Of a stretch of DNA of 25,885 nucleotides, positions 9,012 to 16,921 are shown in pieces. Under the pieces are notes generated by a model. That model saw nothing but the letters and a program-made list of their open reading frames with translations. It did not search any database and was not told where the DNA came from. Where the stretch lies: positions 1-25,885 of the forward strand of contig PIVW01000021.1 of the NCBI GenBank assembly GCA_003353825.1, read 5' to 3'. The stretch's first letter is position 1. The number at the start of each line of letters is the position of its first letter. The stretch comes from Chloroflexota bacterium (lineage in GTDB: Bacteria > Chloroflexota > Anaerolineae > J102). Position numbers and translations under genes: made by a program.

Positions 9012-9054
9012 CACGTCGAAAATCGTGGAACTCATCGGCGGCAAGAAGTATTAG
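8995..9054 (+). CDS. Possible 19-residue ORF or gene remnant after hyuB2
   Basis: A GTG at 8995, preceded by AAAGGGG (8980-8986), opens a 19-codon frame that overlaps the hyuB2 end and closes at TAG 9052-9054. The peptide ends TSKIVELIGGKKY. If the TAG is read through, the frame continues RVLKPDTDS and stays open for some distance. The IVELIGG segment reminds me of the start of Xre/ParS-type antitoxins, so this may be a decayed antitoxin start. The call is speculative, because a frame this short can arise by chance. Confidence 0.2.
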   Translation: MSSNTDTSKIVELIGGKKY

Positions 9055-9116
9055 CGAGTGTTGAAACCCGATACTGATTCTCCACGTCGGGGTCAGGTTC
9101 TCAATGATCAAATCTG

Positions 9117-9153
9117 TGCTATAATTCGTACTGATACGTATCGATACATAACG
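9117..9153 (+). promoter_or_regulatory. Extended -10 promoter and palindromic operator candidate of the Phd/PIN module
   Basis: TGCTATAAT at 9117-9125 is an ideal extended -10 element (TGn followed by TATAAT); the -35 region is weak. Just downstream, GATACGTATC (9133-9142) is a perfect palindrome, followed directly by a partial copy, GATACATAAC (9143-9152). The palindrome covers the expected transcription start, which fits the autorepression typical of Phd-type antitoxins. The antitoxin ATG lies about 55 bases downstream. Confidence 0.65.
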
Positions 9154-9184
9154 TTGCGCAATAAAATCAGTACGGAGAAAAACC

Positions 9185-9493
9185 ATGTCACATCAAGTTG
9201 CTATTACTGCCACAGAAGGCCATCGTTCATTTGGTAAACTGCTCAAACGCGTATTTGGTTCAGACGAACATTTGATCGTGGAGCGGGATGGCTATCCGGT
9301 AGCTGTATTGCTTTCTTACCAGGAATATGAATTGCTGCGCAGGAAGCAAGCGATTGAATCTTTTGAACAATTCAGTCATGCTTTCGGTCGAGAAATCGAG
9401 CGGCAAAACTTGACTGAGGAAGATTTGATCAATGACCTGAAGCAAGCGAGACAGGAGATTTTCAGGGAACAGTATGGCGATCTTTCCCCGTAG
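9185..9493 (+). CDS. Phd/YefM-type antitoxin
   Basis: This 102-residue protein has the Phd/YefM antitoxin layout: an N-terminal DNA-binding half (ITATEGHRSFGKLLKRVF, then a strand reading HLIVERDGYPVAVLLS, then YQEYELLRR) and a charged C-terminal tail that would wrap the toxin. The GYPVAVLLSYQEYE segment is the family signature. ATG 9185 has GGAG (9174-9177) seven bases upstream. The gene overlaps the following PIN toxin gene by 20 bases, the usual antitoxin-first order. It would neutralise that toxin and probably represses its own promoter at the palindrome 9133-9142. It is longer than minimal Phd proteins (about 70-85 residues), the extra being at the C-terminus. Confidence 0.85.
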   Translation: MSHQVAITATEGHRSFGKLLKRVFGSDEHLIVERDGYPVAVLLSYQEYELLRRKQAIESFEQFSHAFGREIERQNLTEEDLINDLKQARQEIFREQYGDLSP

Positions 9494-9986
9494 TCAGCTG
9501 CGCGTCATGGTCGATACAACCATACTCGTTGCCGGTAGTGGCTGGCCGCGCTGGCCCTACGAAGTCCTCCGATCAGGACTAAATGGTGAGTGCGTTCTAG
9601 TGCTCTCGCCTTATGTGATCTACGAAGCCAGAGGAGTTTTGAGCAAGCGCTTCCCACAGTTTTTAACACGTTTCGAAAGGTATGTCGCCGCAACTGAGTT
9701 TGAACTTATTGCTGATCCAACTGTAGAGGAGGTCGCCCTTAACCTCAAACTAATGCGCGATGAAAACGATGTCCCTATCGCGTTGGCGGCAATAAACGCT
9801 GGCGTCGACTATTTCGTTAGTGAAGATAAGGACTTCACCGCAAGGGATGAGACAACCGTTCGACTCCATCAACGACTCAATGTGCGCTTGTCCGGTACAT
9901 TTTTGAGGGAGGTTTTAGGTTGGTCCAGCGACGAACTAGAACAAGTTCGACAGCGAATGTGGTCTGATGTCGTAGGTATGGACTAG
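9474..9986 (+). CDS. PIN-domain toxin (VapC-like ribonuclease)
   Basis: This 170-residue PIN-domain protein is a predicted metal-dependent ribonuclease and the toxin of the module. The acidic residues expected in the active site are visible: D14 in VMVDTTILVAG, E51 in YEARGVL, D99 in DENDVPIALAA, and D118 in FVSEDKDF. ATG 9474 lies inside the antitoxin gene and is preceded by AGGGAA (9464-9469); ATG 9507 is an alternative that would still keep the first Asp. A C-terminal extension of about 25 residues (GWSSDELEQVRQ onward) follows the PIN core. Overlap with the antitoxin gene suggests coupled translation. The family includes tRNA- and rRNA-cleaving toxins, and the target here is unknown. Confidence 0.85.
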   Translation: MAIFPRSQLRVMVDTTILVAGSGWPRWPYEVLRSGLNGECVLVLSPYVIYEARGVLSKRFPQFLTRFERYVAATEFELIADPTVEEVALNLKLMRDENDVPIALAAINAGVDYFVSEDKDFTARDETTVRLHQRLNVRLSGTFLREVLGWSSDELEQVRQRMWSDVVGMD

Positions 9987-10034
9987 CTGAAAATCTTACA
10001 CAACGTCAACGAAAAACTACTCAAGGAACAAATA

Positions 10035-11120
10035 ATGAATGAACTCGATAAGCGCATATCAGGCCTACGTACAAACATGGCATCCGCCGGCATCGATCTG
10101 GTTGCCATCGGCCCTACTGCCAACATGCGTTACCTTGCCGGATATGCCTCACATGCCGATGAGCGCCTTTGCCTGATACTCGTCACGGCAGAAGATGTAA
10201 AAGCGGTCGTCCCAGCACTCAATGCCGACGATTGGGTGGCGCATTCGGCCATTCCCCCCATTACCTGGGGCGATAGTGGTGGCCCGGCCAAGGCTCTGGG
10301 ATCGGCCTTGCCATCGGCAGCCCTGCGGCAAATTGCTGTAGATGGCGCCATGCGAGCAGATTTTTTGCTTATGCTCATGGACGCAGCACGTGCTGAAGCG
10401 ACGATCCCGGCCGATGCTCTGATTGCACCTTTACGGGCGCGTAAATCAGCCGCTGAAATCGAAGCTTTGCAGAAGGCAGCCGATCAGGCCGATCGGGCAA
10501 TGCAGTCTGTCATAGATGCATGCCAACTTGACGTCACCGAGGCCGAGTTGACCTGGGTGGCGGAGACAGCATTTCGCCAGGGAGGTGCAGATAAGGTCGA
10601 GTTCACACTGATCGCTTCGGGAGCAAACGGCGCTTTTCCCCACCATCACAGTGGCCCCCGGAAATTGCAGTCGGGCGACAGTGTCATTATCGACATCGGT
10701 GCTTCGTTGAACGACTATAAATCGGACATTACCCGTACGATTTTTTTAGGCGAACCCTCTCAAGCGTTTCTGGCAGCTTACGATGCTGTCAAGGCAGCGA
10801 ATCAGGCAGGGCGTGAGGCTGTGAAACCAGGGGTATCTGCGCAAGAGGTTGATCGCGCCACACGTGGGACGCTAGAGGCACTCGGCCTGGCCGACTACTT
10901 CATCCATCGCACTGGACACGGCCTGGGCCTGGAAGTGCATGAGCCACCCTGGATCATGGAAGGTAGTGAGGAATTGCTGGAGGAGGGCATGGTGTTTAGT
11001 GTGGAACCCGGTGTCTATATGACCGGGCAATTCGGCGTACGCATCGAGGATATCATCGTCGTCACCCACACGGGCGTGCACTCGCTGACCAGTTCTGATC
11101 GTAGCCTGGTTATCAAGTAG
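10035..11120 (+). CDS. M24 family metallopeptidase (Xaa-Pro peptidase/creatinase fold)
   Basis: This 361-residue protein has an N-terminal creatinase-like domain (about 1-130) and a C-terminal pita-bread M24 domain. All five metal ligands are present: D220 (VIIDIG), D231 (SDITRT), H295 (RTGHGLG), E324 (FSVEPGVY) and E338 (GVRIEDI). H203-H205 (FPHHHSG) and H302 (EVHEPP) are further conserved active-site histidines. Complete ligands argue for a dinuclear metallopeptidase such as an Xaa-Pro aminopeptidase or dipeptidase rather than metal-free creatinase. ATG 10035 is preceded by AAGGA. It lies downstream of the hyuAB genes and could hydrolyse an amide product from them, but a general prolidase role is just as likely. 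Confidence 0.88.
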   Translation: MNELDKRISGLRTNMASAGIDLVAIGPTANMRYLAGYASHADERLCLILVTAEDVKAVVPALNADDWVAHSAIPPITWGDSGGPAKALGSALPSAALRQIAVDGAMRADFLLMLMDAARAEATIPADALIAPLRARKSAAEIEALQKAADQADRAMQSVIDACQLDVTEAELTWVAETAFRQGGADKVEFTLIASGANGAFPHHHSGPRKLQSGDSVIIDIGASLNDYKSDITRTIFLGEPSQAFLAAYDAVKAANQAGREAVKPGVSAQEVDRATRGTLEALGLADYFIHRTGHGLGLEVHEPPWIMEGSEELLEEGMVFSVEPGVYMTGQFGVRIEDIIVVTHTGVHSLTSSDRSLVIK

Positions 11121-11150
11121 TTAGCGCGTCTTTTATCGCGAGCGGAAACC

Positions 11151-11231
11151 CTGGAAACTGGAAAACCGGGTAGAATACGCCTCGATATTCATCTGGGCGG
11201 CGTATCTCGGTCTACTGGTATTCTGGTCTAC
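11151..11231. repeat. Degenerate tandem words in the M24-EthD gap
   Basis: Bases 11151-11168 repeat CTGGAAA-type words, and bases 11209-11231 repeat GGTCTACTGGT-type words, related to those at 40-60. The 167-base gap holds no coding sequence and no convincing promoter. A purine-rich AAGGAGA (11272-11278) near its end serves the EthD-like gene. Confidence 0.5.
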
Positions 11232-11290
11232 AAGCCCATCGATATAACGTATTTTGGATATACTGAGATTGAAGGAGAAATAGACCCTTG

Positions 11291-11614
11291 GTGAAACTGA
11301 CGGTTTTATACAATCTACCCCCTGACGCCGACCATGAAGCATTCATCCGCTGGCGCACAACGGAGCATCAGAAAAGTAACATGTCGGCGCCCGGTGTCAT
11401 CAAAAGTGATTTCTATGTTGTAGAGGATGCCTTTCAAAGCGAGACACTACCCTATCGTTATGTTACCGAGGCCTATTGGCCCGATATGGAGAGCTTCCGC
11501 AGCGCATTTTATGATCCCGAGTACCAAAAAGCCTTAGCGGTGTCCCTTGAACGTATTGCCGATCCTCTCTTTCTGATCTCCGAAGAGATGCTTAGCGAAT
11601 CCAATGTCGAGTGA
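11291..11614 (+). CDS. EthD-domain small protein
   Basis: This protein of about 107 residues resembles the EthD family, dimeric alpha-beta barrel proteins found beside monooxygenases and catabolic genes. Visible features are a first strand KLTVLYNLPP, the helix DHEAFIRWRTTEHQ, a YVTEAYWPDMESF segment and the helix YQKALAVSLERIADP. GTG 11291 and the directly preceding TTG 11288 are both possible starts; AAGGAG (11272-11277) is 10-13 bases upstream and does not decide between them. EthD proteins have no agreed enzymatic role. The gene may share a transcript with the M24 peptidase, though a 167-base repeat-bearing gap separates them. Confidence 0.75.
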   Translation: MKLTVLYNLPPDADHEAFIRWRTTEHQKSNMSAPGVIKSDFYVVEDAFQSETLPYRYVTEAYWPDMESFRSAFYDPEYQKALAVSLERIADPLFLISEEMLSESNVE

Positions 11615-11746
11615 TCGAATCGCTACAGGAGTCATCTCAGGTTGCTCTCTTGGCCGAGCCCGGCATATACTTTGCCCCGACCTCTTACTGAAAATGAGGC
11701 CGTTACTTAGTTCCGACCTCCCAGCCAAAACCTTGACCGTTATCAT

Positions 11747-13006
11747 ATGATGAATCGACCCTATTCACAGCGCTTTTCACTCGCTTTCAGTTTAGTGTTG
11801 CTTGTGGGCCTGATGCTCGTCGTCAGTGCCTGCGGTGGTGAACCCGAGCCCACGCCGACCCCTACACGTACACCCAAACCAACGATGACACCCACGCCTC
11901 AGGTGGCGGCGCAAGCGATCGACACAGCAACACCGACAGAGACGCCCGTCCCTCTGCCTAGCGATACACCAACCATCACCCCCGTACCAACTGAGACCTC
12001 CACCCCTAGCCCTACCCCGACCTCCACACCCGATCCGAATCTCATCGTTCCCGAAAGTGGCTCCGGGTACTCGCTATACACCGGTTTACAAGCACAAGAT
12101 CCATCGGTTCTCGATCGCATGCCGGTACTCGTCAAGGTGGCCAACCAGAAGAGTGTGAATCCCCAATCTGGGTTGAATGCTGCTGACATCGTCGTCGAGA
12201 GCCAGGTTGAGTTCTCTGAAACGCGCTACTCTGCTCTCTACCAAAGCCAAAACACCGATCGTATTGGCTCCATACGATCCGCCCGTTTGATCGATGTGGA
12301 GTTGCCGGCTATTTTTGATTCAGTGCTCGCCTTTTCGGGCGGCGTGCAGCCCGTGCGAGAGAAGCTCTACGGTCAGGCCGATATGGAGAATCAGATTCTG
12401 GAACAGGCCCTGAACTCCAAATCATTTTATCGCGACAGGGATATCAAAGTACCCGACAACTTATTCGCAGATTCGGCAACATTCTGGCGAGTCTTCACAA
12501 ATCGAGGCTGGAATCGGCCTCCTGATCCCGCCGGGAAATGGGTATTCTCTGAGGCGCCACCCGAGGGGGGTTCACCAGCATCCAGTGTACGCATCCCCTA
12601 TCCTCGTTTCAAGGTGCAGTGGCATTACGATGCCGGTCAGGGTCGTTATCTTCGTACCATGGCCGGAAGCCCGCATATTGACAAGCCGACCAGTGAACAA
12701 CTTTCAGCGGCCAATGTGGTGATCCTAGGAGCCAATCACGTTACCACACTCATCATCGAGCATGGTAACAAACCGCGTGGCCAAGGTGAAAAATGCTCGA
12801 ACTGTTCCATAGAAATTCAACTTTGGGGCGAAGGGCCGGTGCAGATATTGAGAGATGGACTGTTGTATGAGGGTAAATGGGTACGCCCGGGACGACTGGA
12901 ACCCTTCCGCTTTGTCGATGCTGAGGGGAATGATATGCCTTTGAAACCGGGTAATAGCTGGTGGCAGGTCGTATCTCAGAACATGCCGGTGACTATTACG
13001 CCGTAA
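11747..13006 (+). CDS. DUF3048 domain lipoprotein with Thr/Pro-rich linker
   Basis: This 419-residue protein is probably anchored to the outer face of the membrane. A hydrophobic N-terminal segment (about residues 11-29) ends in the lipobox VVSAC, so the mature protein would start at that Cys. A low-complexity linker of about 75 residues rich in Thr, Pro and Ser follows (TPTPTRTPKPTMTPTP type), and the remainder is the DUF3048 (YerB-like) domain with VKVANQKSVNPQSGLNAAD, the FSETRYSALYQS block, RIGSIRSARLID and a WWQV segment near the C-terminus. The molecular function of DUF3048 is not established. There is no clear ribosome site before the ATGATG start, and TTGCTC-N18-TATACT (11642-11671) is a weak promoter candidate. 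The long Thr/Pro linker is a style I associate with Chloroflexota surface proteins. Confidence 0.88.
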   Translation: MMNRPYSQRFSLAFSLVLLVGLMLVVSACGGEPEPTPTPTRTPKPTMTPTPQVAAQAIDTATPTETPVPLPSDTPTITPVPTETSTPSPTPTSTPDPNLIVPESGSGYSLYTGLQAQDPSVLDRMPVLVKVANQKSVNPQSGLNAADIVVESQVEFSETRYSALYQSQNTDRIGSIRSARLIDVELPAIFDSVLAFSGGVQPVREKLYGQADMENQILEQALNSKSFYRDRDIKVPDNLFADSATFWRVFTNRGWNRPPDPAGKWVFSEAPPEGGSPASSVRIPYPRFKVQWHYDAGQGRYLRTMAGSPHIDKPTSEQLSAANVVILGANHVTTLIIEHGNKPRGQGEKCSNCSIEIQLWGEGPVQILRDGLLYEGKWVRPGRLEPFRFVDAEGNDMPLKPGNSWWQVVSQNMPVTITP

Positions 13007-13209
13007 TTCAGGCCACTGTACTTCTTTGGTTCAACAGCATTTCGTGGGGTCCTGGAAAAACACGAGGTGCGTATTGCGTGTTACGTGATGTTTATGCTAA
13101 TGAACCACGCCCTTTTAGTAGGAACCACGCAGATTCCGAAGGAACCACTTCTTATTATTTAGGCCAACCCAAAGAAATAATGAACCATATGTTGAATTAG
13201 TTGTTGACA

Positions 13210-13287
13210 AAGTGACGAGCCGGATCCGTGATCCGGCGGCGGTAACAGATGTAAAACCCGCCGAATCATGGATCCGGCTCGTCACTT
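13210..13287. repeat. REP-like inverted doublet (BIME-like element)
   Basis: Bases 13210-13239 and 13258-13287 are 30-base inverted copies that match at 28 positions, separated by 18 bases. Each arm can also fold alone: GCCGGATC (13219-13226) pairs perfectly with GATCCGGC (13230-13237) around a 3-base loop, and the right arm does the same with one mismatch. Two hairpin units in opposite orientation are the layout of bacterial REP doublets. No T run follows, so it is not a standard terminator. Only one copy is in this window. Confidence 0.7.
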
Positions 13288-13464
13288 CAGCACAAATTCG
13301 GATCATTTAATTCTTGACTTGGCCTAACTGTGATAATTGTACGTGATGTTTTCCAAGCAAAGTACGGTAAATGAGACGACTTGGTGACTCTTTTTAAAGA
13401 AGCTCAAGAGAAGTGGCCCACCTAATATGCGGGATGCATCCTAACCGATGCTAGCAGACGGTTT

Positions 13465-13643
13465 TTCACTGTTGTCCTGAGAACTCTGAAAAACTTTTTT
13501 GAGCTATTTGTTACCCCCGTTTACACAGGTGCGAACGAGCAAAACCCCCCTGTATATAGGGGTGCGAACAGCCGTTATAGACTTTTCCAGAGTTTTCAGT
13601 ACTTCTTTGACTCCCCTGAAAAAAGGTCTAAACAAACAGTGAA
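13465..13643. repeat. Nested inverted-repeat structure, possible small element or structured RNA
   Basis: The inner arms 13477-13495 and 13581-13599 are 19-base imperfect inverted repeats (16 matches). The outer arms 13465-13473 (TTCACTGTT) and 13635-13643 (AACAGTGAA) match perfectly. In the centre, CCCCT (13547-13551) and AGGGG (13558-13562) form a small hairpin, and GGTGCGAAC occurs twice (about 13528 and 13561). No flanking target duplication is seen. A decayed MITE or a structured RNA are both possible. Confidence 0.4.
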
Positions 13644-13706
13644 GGCCGAGACAACAACAAAAATGGTGGGGCGTGGACACGCTTTTCTCCGTGAAACCCT
13701 ATGTTT

Positions 13707-13743
13707 TCCTCTGCGATCTCTGCGTCTTTTGCGGTTAAGAGGC
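13707..13743. repeat. Dispersed-type repeat word before the ThuA-like gene
   Basis: The segment carries CTCTGCGATCTCTGCGTC followed by TTTTGCGGTTAAGAGGC, which resembles a word family I have seen scattered between genes in environmental bacterial genomes. That recognition is from memory. It is non-coding and lies 70-106 bases before the ThuA-like start. Confidence 0.35.
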
Positions 13744-13812
13744 TTTTTTCAGTGGACCCTTCTTAATCTGTGGTAATCAAAACTAGATTGAATTTTAGAT
13801 CCGAGGAAAACC

Positions 13813-14464
13813 ATGAAAAAAGCGCTGATGGTCTGGGGTGGCTGGGAAGGCCATGAACCCAAACAATGCGTCGATCTCTTCGCTCCTTTACTCGAGACTG
13901 CGGGTTTCGAGGTTGAGATCTCCGATACGCTCGACACTTTCCTGAACACCAACAAGCTGTCCGCTGTGGATTTGGTGACACCCATGTGGACCATTGGGCG
14001 CCATCAGCAAGGAACAGGAACAGGGTCTGCTACAGGCGGTTCTGGGGGGCGTCAACATCGCCGGCTGGCACGGGGGCATGGGCGACTCTTTCAGAGAGAG
14101 TGTCGACTACCAGTTTATGGTCGGCGGCCAGTGGGTGGCTCATCCTGGCAATATCATCGACTACACCGTCAACATCACTGATCACGATGATCCCATCACC
14201 CAGGGGATCGACGATTTCGCCATGCATTCCGAGCAGTACTACATGCATGTCGATCCCTCCAACGAGGTGCTGGCCACGGCCACCTTTAGTGGCGACCACG
14301 CCTACTGGATCGATGGTGTGGCCATGCCCCAGGTGTGGAAGCGGAGCTATGGCAAGGGGCGGGTATTTTACTCGGCGCTGGGTCATGTTGCCAGCGATTT
14401 CGAGGTGCCCGAAGCAAAAGAGATCCAGCGTCGTGGCATGCTGTGGGCTGCGGGCGTACTCTGA
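13813..14464 (+). pseudogene. ThuA-like trehalose-utilisation protein, frameshifted
   Basis: The two frames together give about 216 residues of a ThuA-like protein, a glutamine-amidotransferase-like fold that acts with oxidoreductases in sugar modification. The first frame starts at ATG 13813 (GAGGA 6 bases upstream) with KKALMVWGGWEGHEP and runs to TPMWT. Family continuity then jumps to the next frame at [14 protein letters not shown] and continues with [27 protein letters not shown] and [12 protein letters not shown] to the stop at 14464. One extra T at 13994-13995 (ACCATTGGGC for an expected ACCATGGGC) explains the break. It may be a true mutation or a sequencing error. The intact Gfo/Idh gene starts 10 bases later, the usual ThuA/ThuB-like pairing. 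Confidence 0.85.
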
Positions 14465-14474
14465 GGTGGATAAA

Positions 14475-15575
14475 ATGGACAAGGTAAAAATTGGCATCAT
14501 CGGCTGTGGCGATATCGCCGACAATGCTTATGTCACAGGCTGTCGCCAGTTCGACATCCTGGATCTGGTGGCCTGTGCTGATCTCGTTCCAGAAAAAGCG
14601 GAAGCTCTGGCAGCCAAACATGAACTGATCGCTCTCACGGTGGATGAGATGTTGGCGGATCCGGCAATCCAGATCATCCTCAACCTCACGATCCCCGCTG
14701 CCCATGCCCAGGTGAGCCTGGCTGCTATTGCGGCCGACAAGCATGTCTATAGCGAAAAACCACTCGCTGTGGACCGTGCAAGTGGCGCGGCGATCCTCGC
14801 TGCAGCCAGAGAAAGAGGCGTGCTGGTTGGTTGCGCTCCCGATACATTTCTGGGCGGCGGCCAACAGACCTGCCGCAAGCTGATTGACGACGGCTGGATC
14901 GGCACGCCGGTGGCAGCCACAGCCTTCATGATGAGTCCCGGGCATGAGAACTGGCATCCCAACGCCGAGTTCTATTACCAGCCGGGTGGTGGCCCCATGA
15001 TGGATATGGGACCCTACTATCTGACCGCCTTGATCAACTTGCTGGGAGCGGTGGAACGGGTTTCGGGTACCACACGCATGACCTATCCCGAGCGCACTTT
15101 CACATCAGAAGCTCGTTATGGTGACCGCATCCAGGTCGAGGTGGACACCCATGTGACAGGGCTGCTCAACTTCACCGCCGGTCCCGTCGCTACGATCATC
15201 ACCTCCTTCGATGTCTGGTATGCGGAGTTGCCCCGAATCGAGATCTATGGCTCGACTGGAACCTTGAGCGTGCCGGACCCCAATATATTCGGCGGCGCCG
15301 TGCGAGTGCGTCGGGCGGGGGCAGCAGATTGGTCGCAGATACCACTAACGCATTCGCATACCGTGGGCCGGGGTATTGGCATTGCCGACATGGCCTACGC
15401 CCTGCAATCGGGCCGCCCGCATCGGGCCAATGGCGACCTCGCCTACCATGTTCTCGATATCATGCAGGCTTTTCAGGAATCATCTGATCGAGGAGAGCAT
15501 ATTCAGATCAACGATCCCTGCCTTCGCCCTGAGGCCCTGCCTTTGGGTTTAGTATCCGGCACGTTAGATCGATGA
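14475..15575 (+). CDS. Gfo/Idh/MocA family NAD(P)-dependent oxidoreductase
   Basis: This 366-residue oxidoreductase has an N-terminal Rossmann domain with [14 protein letters not shown] (about 5-19) and the EKP motif at residues 94-96 (YSEKPLAVD), where K95 is the catalytic lysine. The C-terminal substrate domain follows with [17 protein letters not shown]177 is the conserved Asp, and a Tyr-Tyr pair stands where many members have His. GAGGTGGA (14463-14470) precedes ATG 14475; the frame is open back to 13986, but that stretch is the shadow of the ThuA-like gene. It follows that gene directly, so it probably oxidises a sugar or sugar derivative as in ThuAB-type disaccharide use. Gene 3' end faces the arabinofuranosidase gene, with 72 bases between and no obvious terminator. 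Confidence 0.9.
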   Translation: MDKVKIGIIGCGDIADNAYVTGCRQFDILDLVACADLVPEKAEALAAKHELIALTVDEMLADPAIQIILNLTIPAAHAQVSLAAIAADKHVYSEKPLAVDRASGAAILAAARERGVLVGCAPDTFLGGGQQTCRKLIDDGWIGTPVAATAFMMSPGHENWHPNAEFYYQPGGGPMMDMGPYYLTALINLLGAVERVSGTTRMTYPERTFTSEARYGDRIQVEVDTHVTGLLNFTAGPVATIITSFDVWYAELPRIEIYGSTGTLSVPDPNIFGGAVRVRRAGAADWSQIPLTHSHTVGRGIGIADMAYALQSGRPHRANGDLAYHVLDIMQAFQESSDRGEHIQINDPCLRPEALPLGLVSGTLDR

Positions 15576-15647
15576 TCGGTGGCGAATTCAATTATTGCTG
15601 GCTTGATACCCTCCGTATGCTCTCAAGATGACAATTGGAGCCAAGGA

Positions 15648-16874
15648 CTAATTGAGGAAGAGCGTCATCGCCACAAATGAGAGTGGAGGCAATTGAGCTG
15701 TGGCCTGGTTGGGTACAACATGGATGTTGTCGAATGGAATTGATGCAATTTGGTCTGGCTGTGCGAAGGAGTTGGCCTGTTTGGGGTCAGAACCTGTGAG
15801 GATTTCGGCGTTGTCTAAGCCAGCGAATTCATCATCCGCCAGCAGAATCTGTACCTCAGCTGATTTGTCCAGGCTGCGATTGCTGAGAAAGAGGTGGAGC
15901 TTGTTCTCACCTAAAATGGCGCTGGCATCGATCATGTGCACCCGGCCATACGACTCGCTCTCATAGCTCGGTCCCTCGACCCTTGTCTGTAACGACACGC
16001 CTTCACGCCTGCGGCTGAACATCTCAAAGGGATAGAATATCGCCTGAATGAAACGGCAGACCGCGTCCATCTCCTCGATCTGCCGGTCGATGGAATTGGT
16101 GATGGCCAGGTAGTTGGCCGTGTCATTTTCGTGGTTGCCCACATAGCGATGCAAGCTAACGTAATCTGCGTAGTCGCCAAGGTAGTCCAGAACCTCGTGA
16201 TCCCAGGCCATGTACGTGTCCATATCGATGGTGCAGGAACCACAGGCCACCAGTTCGATACGGCGGTCGGTGTCTTTCATCATTTTAGCTGCCTGTTGCG
16301 CCCGGATCGCGTATTGGCCTGCGGGGACGTGGCCCAGTTGCCAAGAGCCGTCCATCTCATTGCCCAAGCACCACAGTTTTACATGATGAGGAGCAATGTT
16401 GCCGTTGGCTGCGCGCATATCCGCGAAGGTCGTCCCTACCGGGCTGTTGCAATACTCGACCCAATTCCTAGCCTCTTCCGGCGTTCCTGTCCCCAGGTTG
16501 ACGGTGAGCATCGGCGTCCAGCCCATCGATCTGCAAAGTTGGATGTACTCATCGGTTCCGAACTGGTTGGGTTCGATACTCTGCCAGGCCAGGTCACGTA
16601 CGGTTGGGCGCTGCTGCTTTGGCCCAATGCCATCCATCCAGTGGTAGCCCGAGGCGAAATTGCCACCGGGATAACGCATGGCCGTCATTTGCAGTCGCTT
16701 CAGTGCGGTCAGGCTATCGCTGCGAAAGCCATTTTCATCGGCATGGGCGCTGGCAGGGTGGTAGACGCCTTCATAAACGCAACGGCCCATGTGTTCAAGG
16801 AAACCGCCGAACATGCGTGGATCTACTTGGCCGATCTGGAATTTCGTGTGAAGTGATAGAGTTGTAGGTTTCAT
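15648..16874 (-). CDS. abfA: GH51 alpha-L-arabinofuranosidase with the nucleophile segment deleted
   Basis: GH51 enzymes remove terminal arabinose from plant polysaccharides with a (beta/alpha)8 barrel followed by a beta domain. The N-terminal half is typical: FGGFLEHMGRCVYEGVYHP, MRYPGGNFASGYHW, and the acid/base glutamate E173 in LWCLGNEMDG. The VSLHRYVGN block and IDRQIEEMDAVCR follow. The sequence then jumps straight to QAIFYPFEMFSRRREGVSL, a block that normally lies about 90 residues later. The missing part holds the DEWNVWY strand with the nucleophile glutamate, giving 408 residues instead of about 500. The frame is kept, so a protein could be made but should not have retaining hydrolase activity. 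ATG 16874 has AGGTGA just upstream; 17 further residues of open frame to 16925 overlap the sulfatase tail. Identity of the family is very sure; activity is doubtful. Confidence 0.85.
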   Translation of the reverse strand: MKPTTLSLHTKFQIGQVDPRMFGGFLEHMGRCVYEGVYHPASAHADENGFRSDSLTALKRLQMTAMRYPGGNFASGYHWMDGIGPKQQRPTVRDLAWQSIEPNQFGTDEYIQLCRSMGWTPMLTVNLGTGTPEEARNWVEYCNSPVGTTFADMRAANGNIAPHHVKLWCLGNEMDGSWQLGHVPAGQYAIRAQQAAKMMKDTDRRIELVACGSCTIDMDTYMAWDHEVLDYLGDYADYVSLHRYVGNHENDTANYLAITNSIDRQIEEMDAVCRFIQAIFYPFEMFSRRREGVSLQTRVEGPSYESESYGRVHMIDASAILGENKLHLFLSNRSLDKSAEVQILLADDEFAGLDNAEILTGSDPKQANSFAQPDQIASIPFDNIHVVPNQATAQLPPLSFVAMTLFLN

Positions 16875-16921
16875 AGTTTCACCTGGATTTCGTGTGGTTG
16901 ATACTGTTTCATCAGATCCTC

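Larger units (their letters stand above)
13007..13812. other. 806-base gene-free region rich in inverted repeats
   Basis: No plausible coding sequence is seen on either strand. From left to right it holds a GTGCGTATTGCGTGTTACGTG word (13067-13087), a REP-like double hairpin (13210-13287), a nested inverted-repeat structure (13465-13643) and a dispersed-repeat word (13707-13743). The end (GAGGA at 13803-13807) is the ribosome site of the ThuA-like gene. A TTGACT hexamer at 13314-13319 has no well-spaced -10. It looks like a landing zone for repeat elements or the site of a small RNA. Confidence 0.6.

Noticed and set aside
9474..9986. PIN gene as a lone gene starting at ATG 9507
   Set aside because: ATG 9474 has a ribosome site and gives the normal overlap with the antitoxin gene.
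13986..14474. N-terminal extension of the Gfo/Idh protein
   Set aside because: This stretch is the ThuA-like gene in another frame; the Rossmann motif begins right after ATG 14475.
16131..16856. Plus-strand frame of 241 codons opposite the GH51 gene
   Set aside because: The minus strand carries clear GH51 motifs over the same span; the plus frame has none.
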